Positions 1 to 14,600 of a DNA stretch of 64,000 nucleotides are shown here, one piece after another. This stretch comes from Lagopus muta. Its lineage: Eukaryota; Chordata; Aves; Galliformes; Phasianidae. The notes under the pieces are model-generated. The model did no database searches and was not told the origin of the DNA. It saw only the letters and a list, made by a program, of their open reading frames with translations. Both the position numbers and the translations under genes were made by a program. The stretch is from NCBI RefSeq assembly GCF_023343835.1, contig NC_064471.1, positions 6,003,598-6,067,597 of the forward strand, in the 5' to 3' direction. Numbering within the stretch: the first letter of the stretch is position 1; each line of letters opens with the position of its first letter.

Positions 1-2962
1 AAATAAGGAACTCGTCCAAACTGCTAACGTTTTGCAGATAAGAATGACACTTTACCATCTCTTTCCAATAAAATATCAAACTTGTACTTTATGATGAATG
101 AAGAGACAGCCAATATCCAGTAAGTAAAAGCATTTCCCCCTACACAATTTCTTAACTATTTTCTGAAGAGGTTTCACAAGCACAGCCAAAGATACCTAAC
201 AGCTGTAATTTCTTTGGTTTTGATCCAGACACTTGATGCTAACAATACATCTCTAAACAATATATAATAAATTTCTTCTCCTTCAGCAGATAAAAAACAC
301 ATACACAATGAACCTTCACAAGCTTAGGTTTAGCCAAACAAATGTAACAAAATTACCTCCTTTCCTTGAAAAATCTCCAAGATCCTAATCTGTTGCTAAA
401 CAGTCAAGTCTGCCCTAAGAGTGTGGAAGATTTTAATACTAGCTCAATTCCCATGAAATCCTGTTGGGTACTACTTTAGTAAACATTTTCAAATTTCTGC
501 AATTTGAAGAAATGGATTTTTACTGTTATCTCAGAAGGTTTTCCCAGGTAGAAAACACATTCAAGAGGCCAGTGAAAGTATTAACTGAACTAAGTAGGTG
601 GATAAATGTCGGGAATATATGATGAGATATGAATATATGATGAGATATGAAGGGACAGACCCAGTGAGACTTTCAAACCAAAACCTAACCTTCTCAAGGT
701 ATAGATATACTGACTTGTGTAACAAATACATATAAATATCTTAAGTATTCTCTTGTCACACCAGAAAGATCGGTAGGAACATCATGAAGTCATCTTGAAG
801 GTTGACAAATCTAAAAGCAATAGGAAAGAACAGCCTACTAATGTGACTGAGTTTCCATGTGAAAGAATAATTCCAGTTCCTGCCATCCAAATCGCACAGG
901 AAGGGTACTACTGATGAAATAATTGTCAGCCATAACAGCATCTGCTGTCATTTACGCATTCTACATTGTCAGCCCACAAAAACAAATTAAGTGGCTTTGC
1001 TGAAAGCTGGCATTCATACGTCCCTCTGTTCCTCACCCTGAAAGGTTACTGGTAAAACAGTTAACCTGGCGGTGAGCAGAAACAACAGCATTAGAACTTG
1101 CATATAGATTTGTTATTTTTTTAATATGCAGTAGAGTATCAATTTCCATTCGATAACATGTTCCTAGAATCTACAAACCGAACCTTACAGAAACTCTACT
1201 ATACCTCTCCCAGAAACATACTATCTCTACTAGTCTAGGCTTAACCAGTTTATTGATAATATAACTTAAAAGCTATAATACCTTACAAGAAAGTTATTTT
1301 CCCATTTTTTAGGTTACGAAGATCAGTTTCCCATTAACAAAAAATAACTGTTCTCTCTTACTCTAGGACTGTCTAGTTTTCCAAGTCCTACAGAATGGGC
1401 TTGCATCACCCCACAAGATTACTCCACAGTGATTTATCACAAAGCTTTCTATTACGCTTTTCCCTTTCCTAAAGCATATTGTGTTATTTTATTACACAGC
1501 ACTCAAATGCAACACTAACCTATACTGTTACATTTATCATTCTTTTTCTGTCCTCCTGTGCAGCCTACGTATACTTAATAGTTGCTCGATTTATTCCTTC
1601 TCTACCCCATCCCTCCCCCAGCCTTTTTTTCCCTCCTATTGATTATCTGGCTGGCAGTTGTTAGTTATATCTTATTAGCAGATGAAGTGATTTTTCACTG
1701 TGAATAACAACACCTCGGTGAACAACCCTAAGCCAGCTCTGTGCTACCCACACAGACAAAATGCTCAGGACAGATCTTGTTTGTAAGTTGAAAATATTTC
1801 ACTAATGTCATCTCATTTTTGTATAGTAGGACACTACCAGGTCTGCAAACATACATTTTTTTATACATATGTGCACACAAGTTCTAAAAAGTTTTTAGCA
1901 AGACATCACTTGCAGGTGTTGGTTCTTTCACTAATACAATAAGAAAATAAGATCCAAACTAAAGGCAAGGTAAAATAACTTCACAGCAACATTGCTAAGT
2001 ATAGGCTCAAAATAGAGTAAGACTCAAGAGAAAAGGAAATGTAAATTTTATCTCAAAACTGAGGTTATAATATGGTAGTTAATACAATATAGTAGTTTAT
2101 ACATCTGAGATTGAAGAAAGTTGCTATTTTCCTCCCCCTCAAAGTCTTTAGGTTTTGGTACTCAGAATGAACTTGTTACTCCTACAGAGTAACAGGAGCT
2201 TCTAGGAGAACATTTGTCCTAAACATCTTTTGTATTGCCAGTGGTACAATTTCATATGCACAGTTATACAGAAGACTACTGGTAGCTTTGGGACAAAAAT
2301 ACCTAACTTCTCAATGAAATAGCTTCATTTCAGTAACGAAGGCAAAGATAAGCTTAACAAATCCCATCACGGAAACATTTTAATAATCATATGCTTACTT
2401 CTCAAAGCTCATAACTCCAGTTAGATTCCATCTCCTATCATACATACAAAAATTCTTGGTACCAGCAGTTAAACAAAAATTTTATGGGTATCAATATAAT
2501 CCACACCATAATATCTACATGACAGAAGTATTATCAGCAAACACTTCACAAGAAAGTAGTTATAGATATAAGACCTTCACCATAGATCTAATTCATGATG
2601 TCAGTGAGTCATATCAGCTTCTTGATGGTCAGGCTACATGATTATCTCACAGGATTTTGTTGAATAGTTTGCCTAGTAAGTTAAAATACTTCCTCAAGTA
2701 CACTTCCTCAAGTACTTGTTGCCTTCTGAATTCACCTTTTCAGCTTTTCTGAACAGGAGTGGCAGTACTGCACTACTCTATGTAAAACAATGTTAGGAGT
2801 TACAAAACCAACACTGAAAGAGTAGTTTCACTCTACAGATATTTTTATTATTTTATTATTATCTATTTTATATTGCTTACACATTATTTTACTACATATT
2901 TATTATTTATAATCAGGAAAACCCCAGTCTTGAAGAAAAAAATCTTCATGTGATCAATTTAC
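1..2962. other. KIF18A intron, no exon seen
   Basis: This AT-rich stretch lies downstream (in KIF18A sense) of the last exon visible in the window. I looked on the minus strand for further kinesin-8 tail or coiled-coil coding blocks and found none. The short open frames here lack splice context and protein-like composition. It is most simply the intron after exon 9. Confidence 0.6.
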
Positions 2963-3069
2963 CTTTGTATTTCCACTTGCTGATGGTTTGAAATTACAGA
3001 AGAATCCTGGCTTCGATGGATGCTTGCTTTTTCTTCGTATGTTCGCAATTTCTCCTTCAGCATCATGAT
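2963..3069 (-). CDS. KIF18A: KIF18A exon 9 (start of coiled coil)
   Basis: 107 bp, acceptor TTTGTTTAAG and donor GTAAAT. It encodes [20 protein letters not shown] and then [15 protein letters not shown], charged and heptad-like, which fits the start of the coiled coil. It ends in phase 2, so the next exon lies left of the window. Confidence 0.88.
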
Positions 3070-5582
3070 CTTAAACAAAAGAGGTACCTTTTAGCTGGAT
3101 TTTTTCCCTTGATTTTTGAAACCATCCTTCTGTGCATTTGTCTCAACACATTTACAAATAGCACTAAGTGATATCCTTTTTGAAAAAAAAGAACATTCCT
3201 TAACTTAACACAGAATTATTAGGACAATATTTGCCCTGTAGGTGCAATCACATTAACTTTATTTTAAAATTCAAGCTTGTAGCAGTTATATAATCTATTG
3301 TTAAAATGTTGTCATAACGTACCTCTTTCTTCTGTTCATTGCAGATTTTAACATATTGGCTTATGTGGCTGTCCAAACTAACAACATTACTCTTCAACTG
3401 TTAAAGAAATGAAACAAATTATAACTCATGAAGGAGATTTTTTTTAATTTCCCTGCATAAAAACAGACTGTGTTTAAGTACTACATAATTACATTTGCAC
3501 TATACTCTGAGGAAAGGGATGAATATATTTCTGGCTTGGCCACAAAAATGAACTTTTTAGCTTTTGATGTCATCTGCTGCATATAGTTTTCCTTACAACA
3601 GCAATAAATATTAAAAATAAAAAACTATGCAAAAGTGGAAATTACAGTAAAATTCCATAGTATGTAAAAGAAATTTTGGTATCACAGTACAAAGGATTAT
3701 TAAAAAGTCACTTAAAAAAAAAAATCACAACAGTCTAAATAGATACTACAGAGCAGAAGACAGGAAGCCACAACGGATTTCCACTTGTCAATAGAAGCTC
3801 ATTCAGATTGTCAGCTCCAGTTGAATCCTACTTGTGACAGAGCTGGACTGGCTCGAGCACAACTGTTCAGATACTTCTTTCATGTGCTTTACTGAGCTCT
3901 GAATACAGAATGGTAAGACACTGAAACTGGCTGTGGATTTCACCAATTGAAGATTATTTCTAAATCTGAGGCTCAGAAGACAAAATCTTTTCAGCTCACT
4001 CTCAGTAACAAACACCAAGATGAAGAAAGAAGAGACAACAAAAGAATGTTGAGGAAAAACAGGTAAGTAAATTGAAAATAGTCCTCTGAAAGAAATAACC
4101 CTTCTCCTAAGAAGATATTACTACACTTTGACAGAAGATCAGTAAATGCCAATATACTCACGGAAGACTTGATATCCTTTGCTCGGTTTGCATATTTAAG
4201 AGTATTATAGGTATCATCATAAAACATAAAGGATGGACTAACAGCAGCTACCATTATTGTTCGGCAATTTCCTCCAAGGGAATCTTTCAACAAACGAGTG
4301 AGCTTGCTGTTTCGATAAGGAATGTGCTGTTTCTTGCTCTATAAAGAAAACATTGTTATGTATTAAGCAGCTGTACTTTACATATGCTTCAGTGTTTGCT
4401 TACCCTTTCAGGAATACCACCAAACATGACAAATAGACTTACAATATCTCTTTTACATAAATCAACTTCCTCAAAATCACATTTACAATCTGCTTTAAAC
4501 CTCTCAGAATTGTTTAATACCCCTATAGCAGAATTGTTGCTCAGGTTACTTCCCAATGTCCGAAAATATAACAAAAATTCTTATGGTGTGAGCAACTAAC
4601 ATAAAAAAGTAGGCTATGCAAACCATTTCAGTTCAGAGTGATTGAGGTTGAAGTCCCTTTCGAGATCCCTCTACTCAAAGCATTCTCAGCTACAGCAAGC
4701 TGCCAAGAATTTTGTCCAGTTGAGTTTTGATTACCTGCAATGATATTGACTCAACCACCTCTCCAAGCAACTCAGCTGCCTGAGTTTGCTCAGTAAAGCT
4801 TGTTCCTTCATTACATTTACACTCTCCATCTCATAGTACAGAAGCAATTAGTACCCCAATCCCATACTGAATACGTCAACGTGAATTATCTTACTTATAT
4901 AAAATGGTACAGGTTCTAAATTCTGCCTTTTACCCCAACAAGACGGCAGGGGAAGTCTGCAGCTTTGCCAGGCAGCGTAACAGGAAATAAAAGCTTTGAT
5001 CATTTACCCTATTTGAAAGGAGAAATTGCTAGCTGACCAAGAGGTGCAAGCTGTGGATTTGAGTTTGGCAAAAATTCAGACTGTTTTGTCCCTCTCTCAC
5101 ACAACTGTTCATGCCATTTCCCTTGAGCTGCTGAGCCAGATCAAGAGAATAATTTACTGCCACAAACAAGGTGGGCGAAAGAGCACAAAAGACCAATCAA
5201 ATCCATAATGCACACCTTGTCTCCCCCTTCAAAATAAACACTGGGATATAGAACCCAAAACAAAAAAGGCATTTCGTGATCTGGGAAACAAGACCCTGCA
5301 GCCAGCAAGGTAGAGAACATTTGTAGCCAAAGGCAGGAAAGCCTGATAGGGCAACCCCCTTAACTGATCAGTTGAGATTTAACAACTTACTACTGACTAG
5401 AAGGGCATACTACCCTGCTCTTCAAATCTCTGCTAACAGTCCTCACAAATAACTGAACCAGCAAACACTCAATAGGGTAAAAAACAAACAAAATTCATTA
5501 AACCCCTTTAAATTTAGAAGTAGCTCTGTGTAAGTAAAGTTGTATTTTTGGCAGCCATTCCTGAATAGGGAATAAAGCTTTC

Positions 5583-5627
<45 letters not shown>

Positions 5628-8600
5628 AATATCAAATTTTCAGTGCAGGATATTATTCTGGAGATGAGAAAGGAGGCAGTTTATTTTCTTGAAAATATCG
5701 TGTTGACTAGACAACAAATTCATTCCCTATCCATAGGAGTAATGAAGACACACTCTGATTCTTGTTTTTCTGCCTCGTATGACTATAATGGAAAGTAACT
5801 GAAGGGAAGTATTATATATAGTATCCTTACCTACGTAGTACCTTAAAAGTACCTTATAGTACCTTAACTACATCCATTGTTACAATTATCTTAAAACTGT
5901 TTTATTAAATACCTATACTTTTTTCTATTGGACATTTGTACCTAACAGGTAACATCTTGCATACAGAGCAAATATACCTTACAGACCCCACCCAACAAAA
6001 TACTAGAATAGGGACAAAGCTTAAAAATAAAAAAAGCTTGTTGAAACAGGATAATACTTTGAAAAGATCAAAGGAAATACAACGATTCTGACTGGCCTAT
6101 TTGAAAGTCAGTTTATAGCCAGAAGATAAGAGAAACAAAGATGAGAACGTAGCATTCACTAGAAAAGTAGATAAGGAAATGCAAGGCCCTCCCAGGCAAT
6201 GCAGGAAATAAGTACACAGCAACAATCTCTAGTAAGAGATTTAATGACAAGACAGGTTTGGACATATACAAGGTACGATGACAACACTAGAAAGGAAAGT
6301 ATTCTTTAAAGACAGGTGGGAACATTAGCAGCAGTATGAAATACTTTAGGGAAGCAATCTTGACAAAAAAAAAAAAATAGGAGGGGAGAAATGGATTGCA
6401 ATAATCAAGTCAAATATACAGAAAGACAAAAAAAAAAAAAGTAATTACAGAAGAAACAGGAAAGCAAGCATGTCCATGAAAGCTTTTCCTGATGCACAAA
6501 AAACAGCATCTTGTTGAAAAGCAGTTGATAAATAATTGTATCATTTCAATTCTGCTTTTCAACATTTATTTGAAGTTCTCATGCCATTGACAGTACAACA
6601 CACATTCAATCAGATGATGTCTATGAGTTTAACCACAAACTGAGGTGGAAAGAAAGGAAATAAGTTTCTCCAAAAACACATTACAGAAAGTAGCTATTCT
6701 TTTTTCCTTCTACAAAAGGATACTTCTGATTTTTCACTTTAAAAGTTGAAGATTAGTAAGGTGGTCTCCATGTACAAAACATACTGCCCTTTTACCAAAT
6801 CAATAAAAAGAATTCTCAAATGAATCTCCATTATGATGATGAACTGGTTAGAAAGTTATCCATTAATTTCTGTTACTGTGCAAAACGTGTGTTTCACAAA
6901 ATGGAAAGAATTAGGAGGTAAGAAAAAAACAAACAAACAAACAAGAAACAGTTCAGATGCACGTCATCAAACCTAATAGACTCATACATGGTTGATAACG
7001 GGGGAAGTTCTTTGCTATGAGAGTGGTGAGGTGCTGGAACAGCTGCCCAGAGAGGCTGTGATGCCCCATCCATCCCTGGAGGTGTTTAAGGCCAGGTTGG
7101 ATGGGGCTCCGGGCAGCCTGGGCTGCTATGAAATGTGGAGGTTGGTGGCCCTGCGTGTGGCAGGGGGTTGGAGATTCATGATCCTTGAGGTCCCTTCCAA
7201 CCCTGGCCATTCTGCGATTCTGTGATGATGGGCAGAATCCCTAACTGTTGTAACAGTTTAAAACCTTAGGATTTCTGCTCTGATTTTAAGCAACACAGTA
7301 TAGGACATTTTCGTTCAACACTCTTCTTGTGAAGGAAAATCCTAAACCTTTAGTTTATCTAAGTAAACCTTAAGGCAATCCATGGGATAATGATTCCAAT
7401 CATCGATATAATCAGATATGAAATTAGGATACTTAAAACACATTGTTTCTCTTTCATATGGAAGTTACTGTCAGCAACAAAGCTCACGTGGCTAAAATTA
7501 AGCTACATCAGATGATTCAGTAACTAAAAAGTTAACAAAACAACTCCCTCCCTATCCCACCCCTCAGCAGAGTCTACAGAGGCTCTATTTCTTAAGAGAA
7601 TAAAGGCCCTATTACATACATTTTCTGATATACTCCATGGTGACAGGCAATGAGGAAGTTACAAACAAACAATAAGAGTCAAAAAGATGCAACACTTAAT
7701 GCTTATCATGTACAAAAACATTTCCACAAGACTAGAAGTCGAAGACGGTTTGGGAAAGCACCACGTACCTTAGGATCTGCCAAGGCATTAAAGATATTTC
7801 CAAGAGCTAGCAGGGAGCGGTTAATGTTTGCTCCTTCTCTAAAACGAGCTCCCTTAGCATTTGTAGCACTGGCACGTTCAGATCCTGCGAGGTCAATGAG
7901 GGACATTTTGGCGATGCAAACATTTTGACTAATGCTAGCTATCTTGTCTTGCTGTCTTAAGTAAATCTACAAGGCAAAAAAAAAAAAAAAAAAAGTTAGT
8001 TGACCACTATGCAGCGTCTTATTACTCTAACATCACCAGAAATTCTCATTGGAATCCTTTTGCATTCTAAGTTAAGCCTTTCCATACTCATCAACAGGCA
8101 ATCTGTCCTAGTGGAACATCATTTCTGACTCCTCAAGTTCACCTGCTTCAGGTAGGAAAAAAAAAAAAATTTGAGTATGGTTGTATACTGTATCTGGCTG
8201 AGAAGTAGTAAACTTTCTTCGTACAAGCTCTTATGTTGCTGTCTTTCAGATTTAGGACAGTTGAACACTAATGTTTTCATATTGTTGAGTAGTACTGACA
8301 AAGCATGAAAGCCTTCTCCATTGCTCAGTCAGCCCTTGCTCCAACTCCAGCCAGCTTGAGTGGGCAAGAAGCTAGGAGGGGACACGACTCAGAGAGCAGA
8401 CCTCACCCAAATAGTGATATATTCCATGGAACATCTTACCCAGTGACAGAACTGGTTGCATTTTTCCAGAGCAGTAACTTTTTCTGTCCCCCTTCGACTG
8501 CCTTTATTTTGAACCACATGGTTTCCCAACCTACCCCTCTTTGCCCTTCATATTTTCTGTCACATTGCACTGTGGGGGAGTAAACAAGTCTATACCAAAT

Positions 8601-11600
8601 ATAAATATTTCTGCATCAAACAATACAATCAAGACCCATTGTACCATTTTAGTGAGATCAACATAGAACAAGAGAGAAAAGCCATTTCTCTGTATTTTTT
8701 ATTGTCAAGGAGCTATTCCAGGCTGGTAACACTCTAACAATATACAGTTAACAACCATTAGTCAACTAGAGAAAGGTGGAGTGACAGCCAAATCATGTTC
8801 TATGACTCAAGCTTTTATAAAAATCCAAAAGATACAGGAAATGCCCCAAAGCACAATCCTCCCTGTTTCTTCATTCATCAACAGAACCCTTTCAGTGTTG
8901 TGTAAATAAAGGAAATAGCTGCAAATTGACATAAGCAATTACTTACAGTACGGGCTGACTAGTTTGTACTGATTTCTTAGAGATGCCAGAACTGCTAATA
9001 AGGACCACAGGTAGACAAAGTACCTAAAATCCCCCCTTTAAATTTAAGAAGTGTACGGCTCTGAATTTACTTAGCTTAAAGCAATACTCATTAGTTTAAA
9101 CTTGAAACTTTCAGTTATGTTGTATCAATGTAGCTCCTGACAGCATTATCCCATTTAAGTGTCACGTGCAGAATGTAGTATTAAGATTAAACAACTTATT
9201 TTTATTATTTCCCACACACACATTTGTATAAATGACATATTCCCCCTCACAACCTCAAGCATCAAGTCACTTCTGTGGAAAAAGGCCATTCATTGTTAAA
9301 TGAACAACTAATCCAATGCTGCAATGCCTTATGTCTTCCTATGAAAACCGACAATAGTAGATATTTACTTAAATCACACCGTTGAGATACACAATTATCT
9401 AACAAAACAAAGAATGACTTCCAGCAGTAAGGTAAAAGCTTTCCTAGTTAGCAATTGAGTGTCTTTATTGATAGCTAGTAAAATTTCAGGATTATCTCAC
9501 TATAGAGAAGAAGCGTATTAGGAACACTACCAAGCATGCGCGCGCACACACACACAGTCTTGCTACCTACAGTAACCTGTTGACACCACCCTTGAATAGA
9601 ATCAAACTGTTCTTGTGAAAGAATTGTGCCTCTGATTACACTGCTGAACATGCTTGTAGAGCCATGACATGGCAATGTCAAGTCTCCATATTGAGATGCT
9701 TCACTTTGTGAGGAAGTCAGACTATCCAGACATTTAACCAGGAATATTAAGTTCTGTCAAGCATTCCATCTAGCTGACTGCAGTGGCTTATGGGGACTAA
9801 GACACAACCAGAGCATTTTATGCTATCATGGCTGCTCTGCCCGCCACCACCAGCACCAGGACACCAGGAAAAAACAAACAGAGGATGAACCCACATAGAT
9901 TAGTTAAAAAATAAATCTGTCCCTTTTCTCGAGTTCAGAGAAATACTATACTAGTTTTAGAAGTCATAAGAAAGCTATTAGCAATAACCATCTTGCAAAT
10001 GGATTTGGAGAAAAACCATACACGTGAGCTGCATAAGCTTACACTACCTCTTATTTCTTTCAAGTCAAATGCTTTCTTTAGAAGTATTTTGTAAACTATC
10101 TTTTCAGTGTTACTTGCGCTCTTCGATGCACCATACCATTTTAGAGTATATTCATATACATTCAAAATGAAAGATACTTGTAGGTACCCGAATGGTACCT
10201 ACCTTGCTTTTTATGCATACATCCACAGAAATGGAATTTTTTGTTCCTACAACATGTAGATTCAATAGGATCTTTCAATTCATCATGTTTTTACTTTATT
10301 GCCAATAATTAACAACCCATTCACCTTCAAGCACTTCTGTTCCAACCTGTTCTCTAAGGAGAGTTACTCTGCAACAACGCATTTAAAGAAAGATCAAGTC
10401 TCCACACAGGATGTTTCTTCTGGTCATACATTCCAACAAAATTACAGTACAGTACAAACATACTCATTCTGTCAATACAGTTTATTTCATTGGGTACTTA
10501 AGCAATTTTTGCTAATGAGTAAATATACCTACACTGAGATCAATTTGCCAGAGTAAACAAAGAATGCAGGCTGGAGAAGATGAACACTCCAGCATCTCTA
10601 GTCACTTAATTGCTTGCCTTCCTGTTAAAAATACCACTAGACTGCAACAGCTACCTAATTTACTTAATTGCTTGCCATTTTTAGAAATGAACTGAGATGA
10701 ATGCAAAGCCTGTCTGATGAAACAAATCTGAACTCTTTGCTGTCAAATAAAAGTGAGGATAAGACACTCCAGCCCCAAGTAAACAAGGAAATCAGCTGTT
10801 TGTGCTCTGACCTCAGTCTGTGGCAGTGCGCTTTGTGCCTTATTAAAGCTGCACACATGGGTGACCATGCAGCAATCAAGCCACCCAATTCAGTACGAAT
10901 TCATTGCTTTGAACTGATGACCATAGGCACATAATCTGAGGAAATGAGAAAGGACAATTTGAAACAGAAGCCTAAGCTAGAGGAAAACCAACACTTTTAG
11001 TGAGGGAATTTTACTGTTAGGTACTTCAGAAATACGTAAATACGTCAACCATTTATTGTTATTTATTGTCAATAATAATGACTGAAATTTAGATCTGGAG
11101 TACTTATTTTACAGCTATTGGTATTTGCATCATCTAAATGATAATGTCAACTTCTGCCTATCATTATTAAGCATGGCCTCAGTTTGCAGGTACAGTTAAC
11201 AACTGTCTAACAGTTAAATAATAATAGAGCTGTAATGCCAGGACAAGAGCTCAAGTTGCTTTGTAATATTTTTCAACCCAGAAGAGCAACATGTACATAA
11301 TAGAAGATAATGTGATTTGCCATAGGCAGCAGCCAATGTATCAAGAAGCTTTAGCTAACAGGACCCATTTTTAAATAATTTTTTTTGGTACCAGTTTGTA
11401 TTGCAGTTGGAAGGACACTGTAATAGTGTGCAAGCAGCAGTAATCTTTGGAGAACTCTTAAATACTAGCACATTTGTACAGTGTCTGTAAAAACCTTACC
11501 TACAGAAACTAGAAACATGCATTTCATTTTCATGGTTCAAGCATGTATCTGCTTAAATCCTAGTTTGTGTTAAAACAGGCCACACGCTCAAATACAAAGA

Positions 11601-14600
11601 AAACCTGAATCAATGCAAAACCAAATAACAGAAAAGTAGCATTCGAAACGTTCACTTCATAGAAAGAATAATGACATTCTGTAAAATATTTTTCATACAA
11701 GAATGCTGAGCAACATTAGAGAAGCATAAAAGCAGAAAGCACTCAAAGGCCTTCCAAAGTGTAAATCTACAATATCGAAGCATATCCTTAATTCAAAACC
11801 ACGGTTTTAGAGAAAAGATATTTCTAAAGACTGCAGTTGGGATTAGAAAGCTTTTCCTCGTGTTTGCTTCCAACTCTATTCAGTATGAACAGTGAACTGG
11901 AAGACTTTTAGCTCTGAGCACTAAAATTAAGGTCTGAGACATATAGACGTACATTTAAAAGCTTCCATTGTATTCAAATTTAGGCAACAAGTAAAACTTA
12001 TAGAAATACTGGTGTACATCTGCTGTATCATCTTACCTGGAAGACTGCATGGGAACGAGAAGAGGAGGCATTCACATCTGTGGGATGTTGTGTTCTGTTT
12101 TTATTCCCATAATCCAACATTTGAAGGATTTCCTCTGCTGATTTTGGCTTTAAAAAATAGAGCACAGGGTAAGTACTTTTTTTCACCCCTCTTTCTCATT
12201 AGCTGTATAAGACTTGAAAGATTTTACAGCGATTCTTATCTATATATCTATATAATCTATATAATCTATCTATCTATATATATATAGATATTAAAATGGT
12301 AAAAAAAAAAAAAAAAAAAAAAAAATCAACAATCACCTTAAAGGAAAACCAAGGTACCTGAAAATAGAGTTAATAGTAATTGCTGTTTTGGAATTGAGGC
12401 CCTTCAAACACTTTCAGCTGAAAACGTTAAAGCATGAAAAGTACTTAAGAGCTTCAGAAACTGAAAACACTTCTGAAAGCCAAAACCAAAACAAAACCTA
12501 ACAAAAACCCTTAAATCTGCAAGTGCTATCCATAGTTAGAAATCCTAAGAACGCCTTAATCTTTGTTGTATTAATGCTTCAAACATGAATATAGTACTGT
12601 TTTCAGGCAAAACTCAAGCATAGGAAGAGCAGGCCTTTAAAGGATGAGCCAAACCAACCCAATTCCTGCCTTCATTGTTTGTTGCACATCGAAGTTGGAA
12701 GCTACATAGCATTTAACAGGCTCCAAAATTTTGCAGGAAGAAAAAAGTTAGGTCCATGACATTAATTATCAGATTGGGAAATGAGGTTGCATTAACAACT
12801 TTGAAGTTGCTGTGCTTGTCTGGAAACAGCACTTTTTTTTAGTGTCTTCATTAAAAAGAAAAAAAAAAAAAAAAAAAAAAAATCAAACAAACAGAAAAAC
12901 TCAAGTTCTAGGCACAAGATTTGCAGAAGTGTTGAACACTCATGCATAACATTGAAAACAGTGACGTCCTTTAAGAAATACTAAGATTATTTCTCAAAAC
13001 AACAAGCTTTCCACAACCTGAAGGTAAGCATCGAACCAGCAGTGTCTGCTGGGTAACAAAGACAAATGTTTATCAATTTCTATTTAACAACACCAGTAGC
13101 TTTTTCAGAACGTGCATTAATTATTTAGTAGGCTTGCAGGTTATTACGTTACTCCTGATGATTGCAAAAAACAAAACAAACAAAACAAAACCCACAAGAA
13201 TTACTAAGTCACAAGCAACTTCACTGTGCAATCACAAGCAAATTTGACCTCAAATAATGTGGAGCCTCCTGAGTTTGAGCACCTATTTACATACCTGATG
13301 TAATGTTAGCCCTTGAACCACCACCCCTTTCTGAGCATCTTCCCGAACAGCCAGCGGTCCTGAGTTGACCAGAAGATCACGGATCTGTTCATTGTACACC
13401 TTTGAGAAGGAATTTAAAATCTCTTTAGAAAAGTTACCCTGTCGTACTTGACAGGATTGGATTTGAATGGCAACATCATTCTTCATTACTATTTTAAGAC
13501 AAAGTGACATTCTGTGATTTACTATTCCACTTGACTTAACGGGGGCTAGAATGTAACAGTCATTATACTACTGCTGCTTTGCAGCAATGCAAAGATAGGT
13601 ACTAGCAAGAACAGACAAGCAATGCCAAAAAGATAAAGAGAAGAGAAGCCGGCAGCAAAGACCAAAATAATTTTTTGTAGTGAGCTAAACAGTACCATAG
13701 CAGTCCTCACAGAAGCATTTCTTTAACTTGAGACACAGTAAAACCAAACTGAATATTACTGGAATTAACCATCTTTTAGTTGTGCAATTTCAGTATTAAC
13801 AGGAAATTACTGCTGACATCCCTGACAAAGTATCTTCCTGTACCCATTAACAGATAGAAGGAACTTAACTAAGGAGCAAGGAACTTAACTAATTTGGAGG
13901 ACAGGTATTACTAGAATGAGAAATGAATGTGTTAGAAGAGATTGGCCTTTTTTGGAAGATACAAGACAGTAACAGATATCTATTAGTAACATCAAATTTG
14001 AGCACTATTCAGTTACAGTCCCATCAAGGATACATTTCTAAAGCCCCAGAATAGTTCATAATGAGTATGATGACAGAGGAAATAAAAAGTTTAACTTGAC
14101 TTATAAAATTATGCCTTCTTAAAAGCAGCATACTAAATCCAGGAGCTAACTTACCTCTAAATAAGACACAGCAACATTGCATATTTTTTCTTCTTTTATT
14201 TGATCCATGCAATTATAAAGTGCCATCATGGTTAAATACATCACTCCAGGATCTTCAGGGGAGCCTAACATTGTATGAGTCTTTCCAGCTCCTGTTGCAC
14301 CATATGCTAGCACTACATTAAGAGGAAAAAAAACCAGAAAACATACACTTGGTATCAGTAGGCCAAACAAGAACAAACTTCAAATGGACATTCACATCCC
14401 CCATCATATGATACCACTGTTTTCACAAACTATTTAACTTTCTCACCTATTATTCTCTTTCTACAACAGAAATCAGAAAGCTATCTCAAGAGTCACATAT
14501 TTTCAAGTTTTTAATTCCAAGTTAATTCACAAGCAGTTGAAGTAAAAGATATTTCTTTACTCTCCTAACCCTGGACTATCAACTCATTGCAGATACATAA

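Larger units (their letters stand above)
4339..7768. other. KIF18A intron 6
   Basis: A 3.4-kb intron. It holds an (AT)n microsatellite at 5586-5624, two short A runs near 6364 and 6427, and a CR1 3' fragment at about 6985-7228. Nothing else was recognised. Confidence 0.7.
12148..13294. other. KIF18A intron 4
   Basis: A 1.1-kb intron rich in simple repeats: TATC/TA repeats at 12238-12291, poly(A) at 12301-12325 and poly(A) at 12859-12882. Nothing coding was seen. Confidence 0.7.

Noticed and set aside
8305-8583. 92-codon frame in KIF18A intron 5
   Set aside because: Antisense to KIF18A, no similarity to known families, no splice sites around it.
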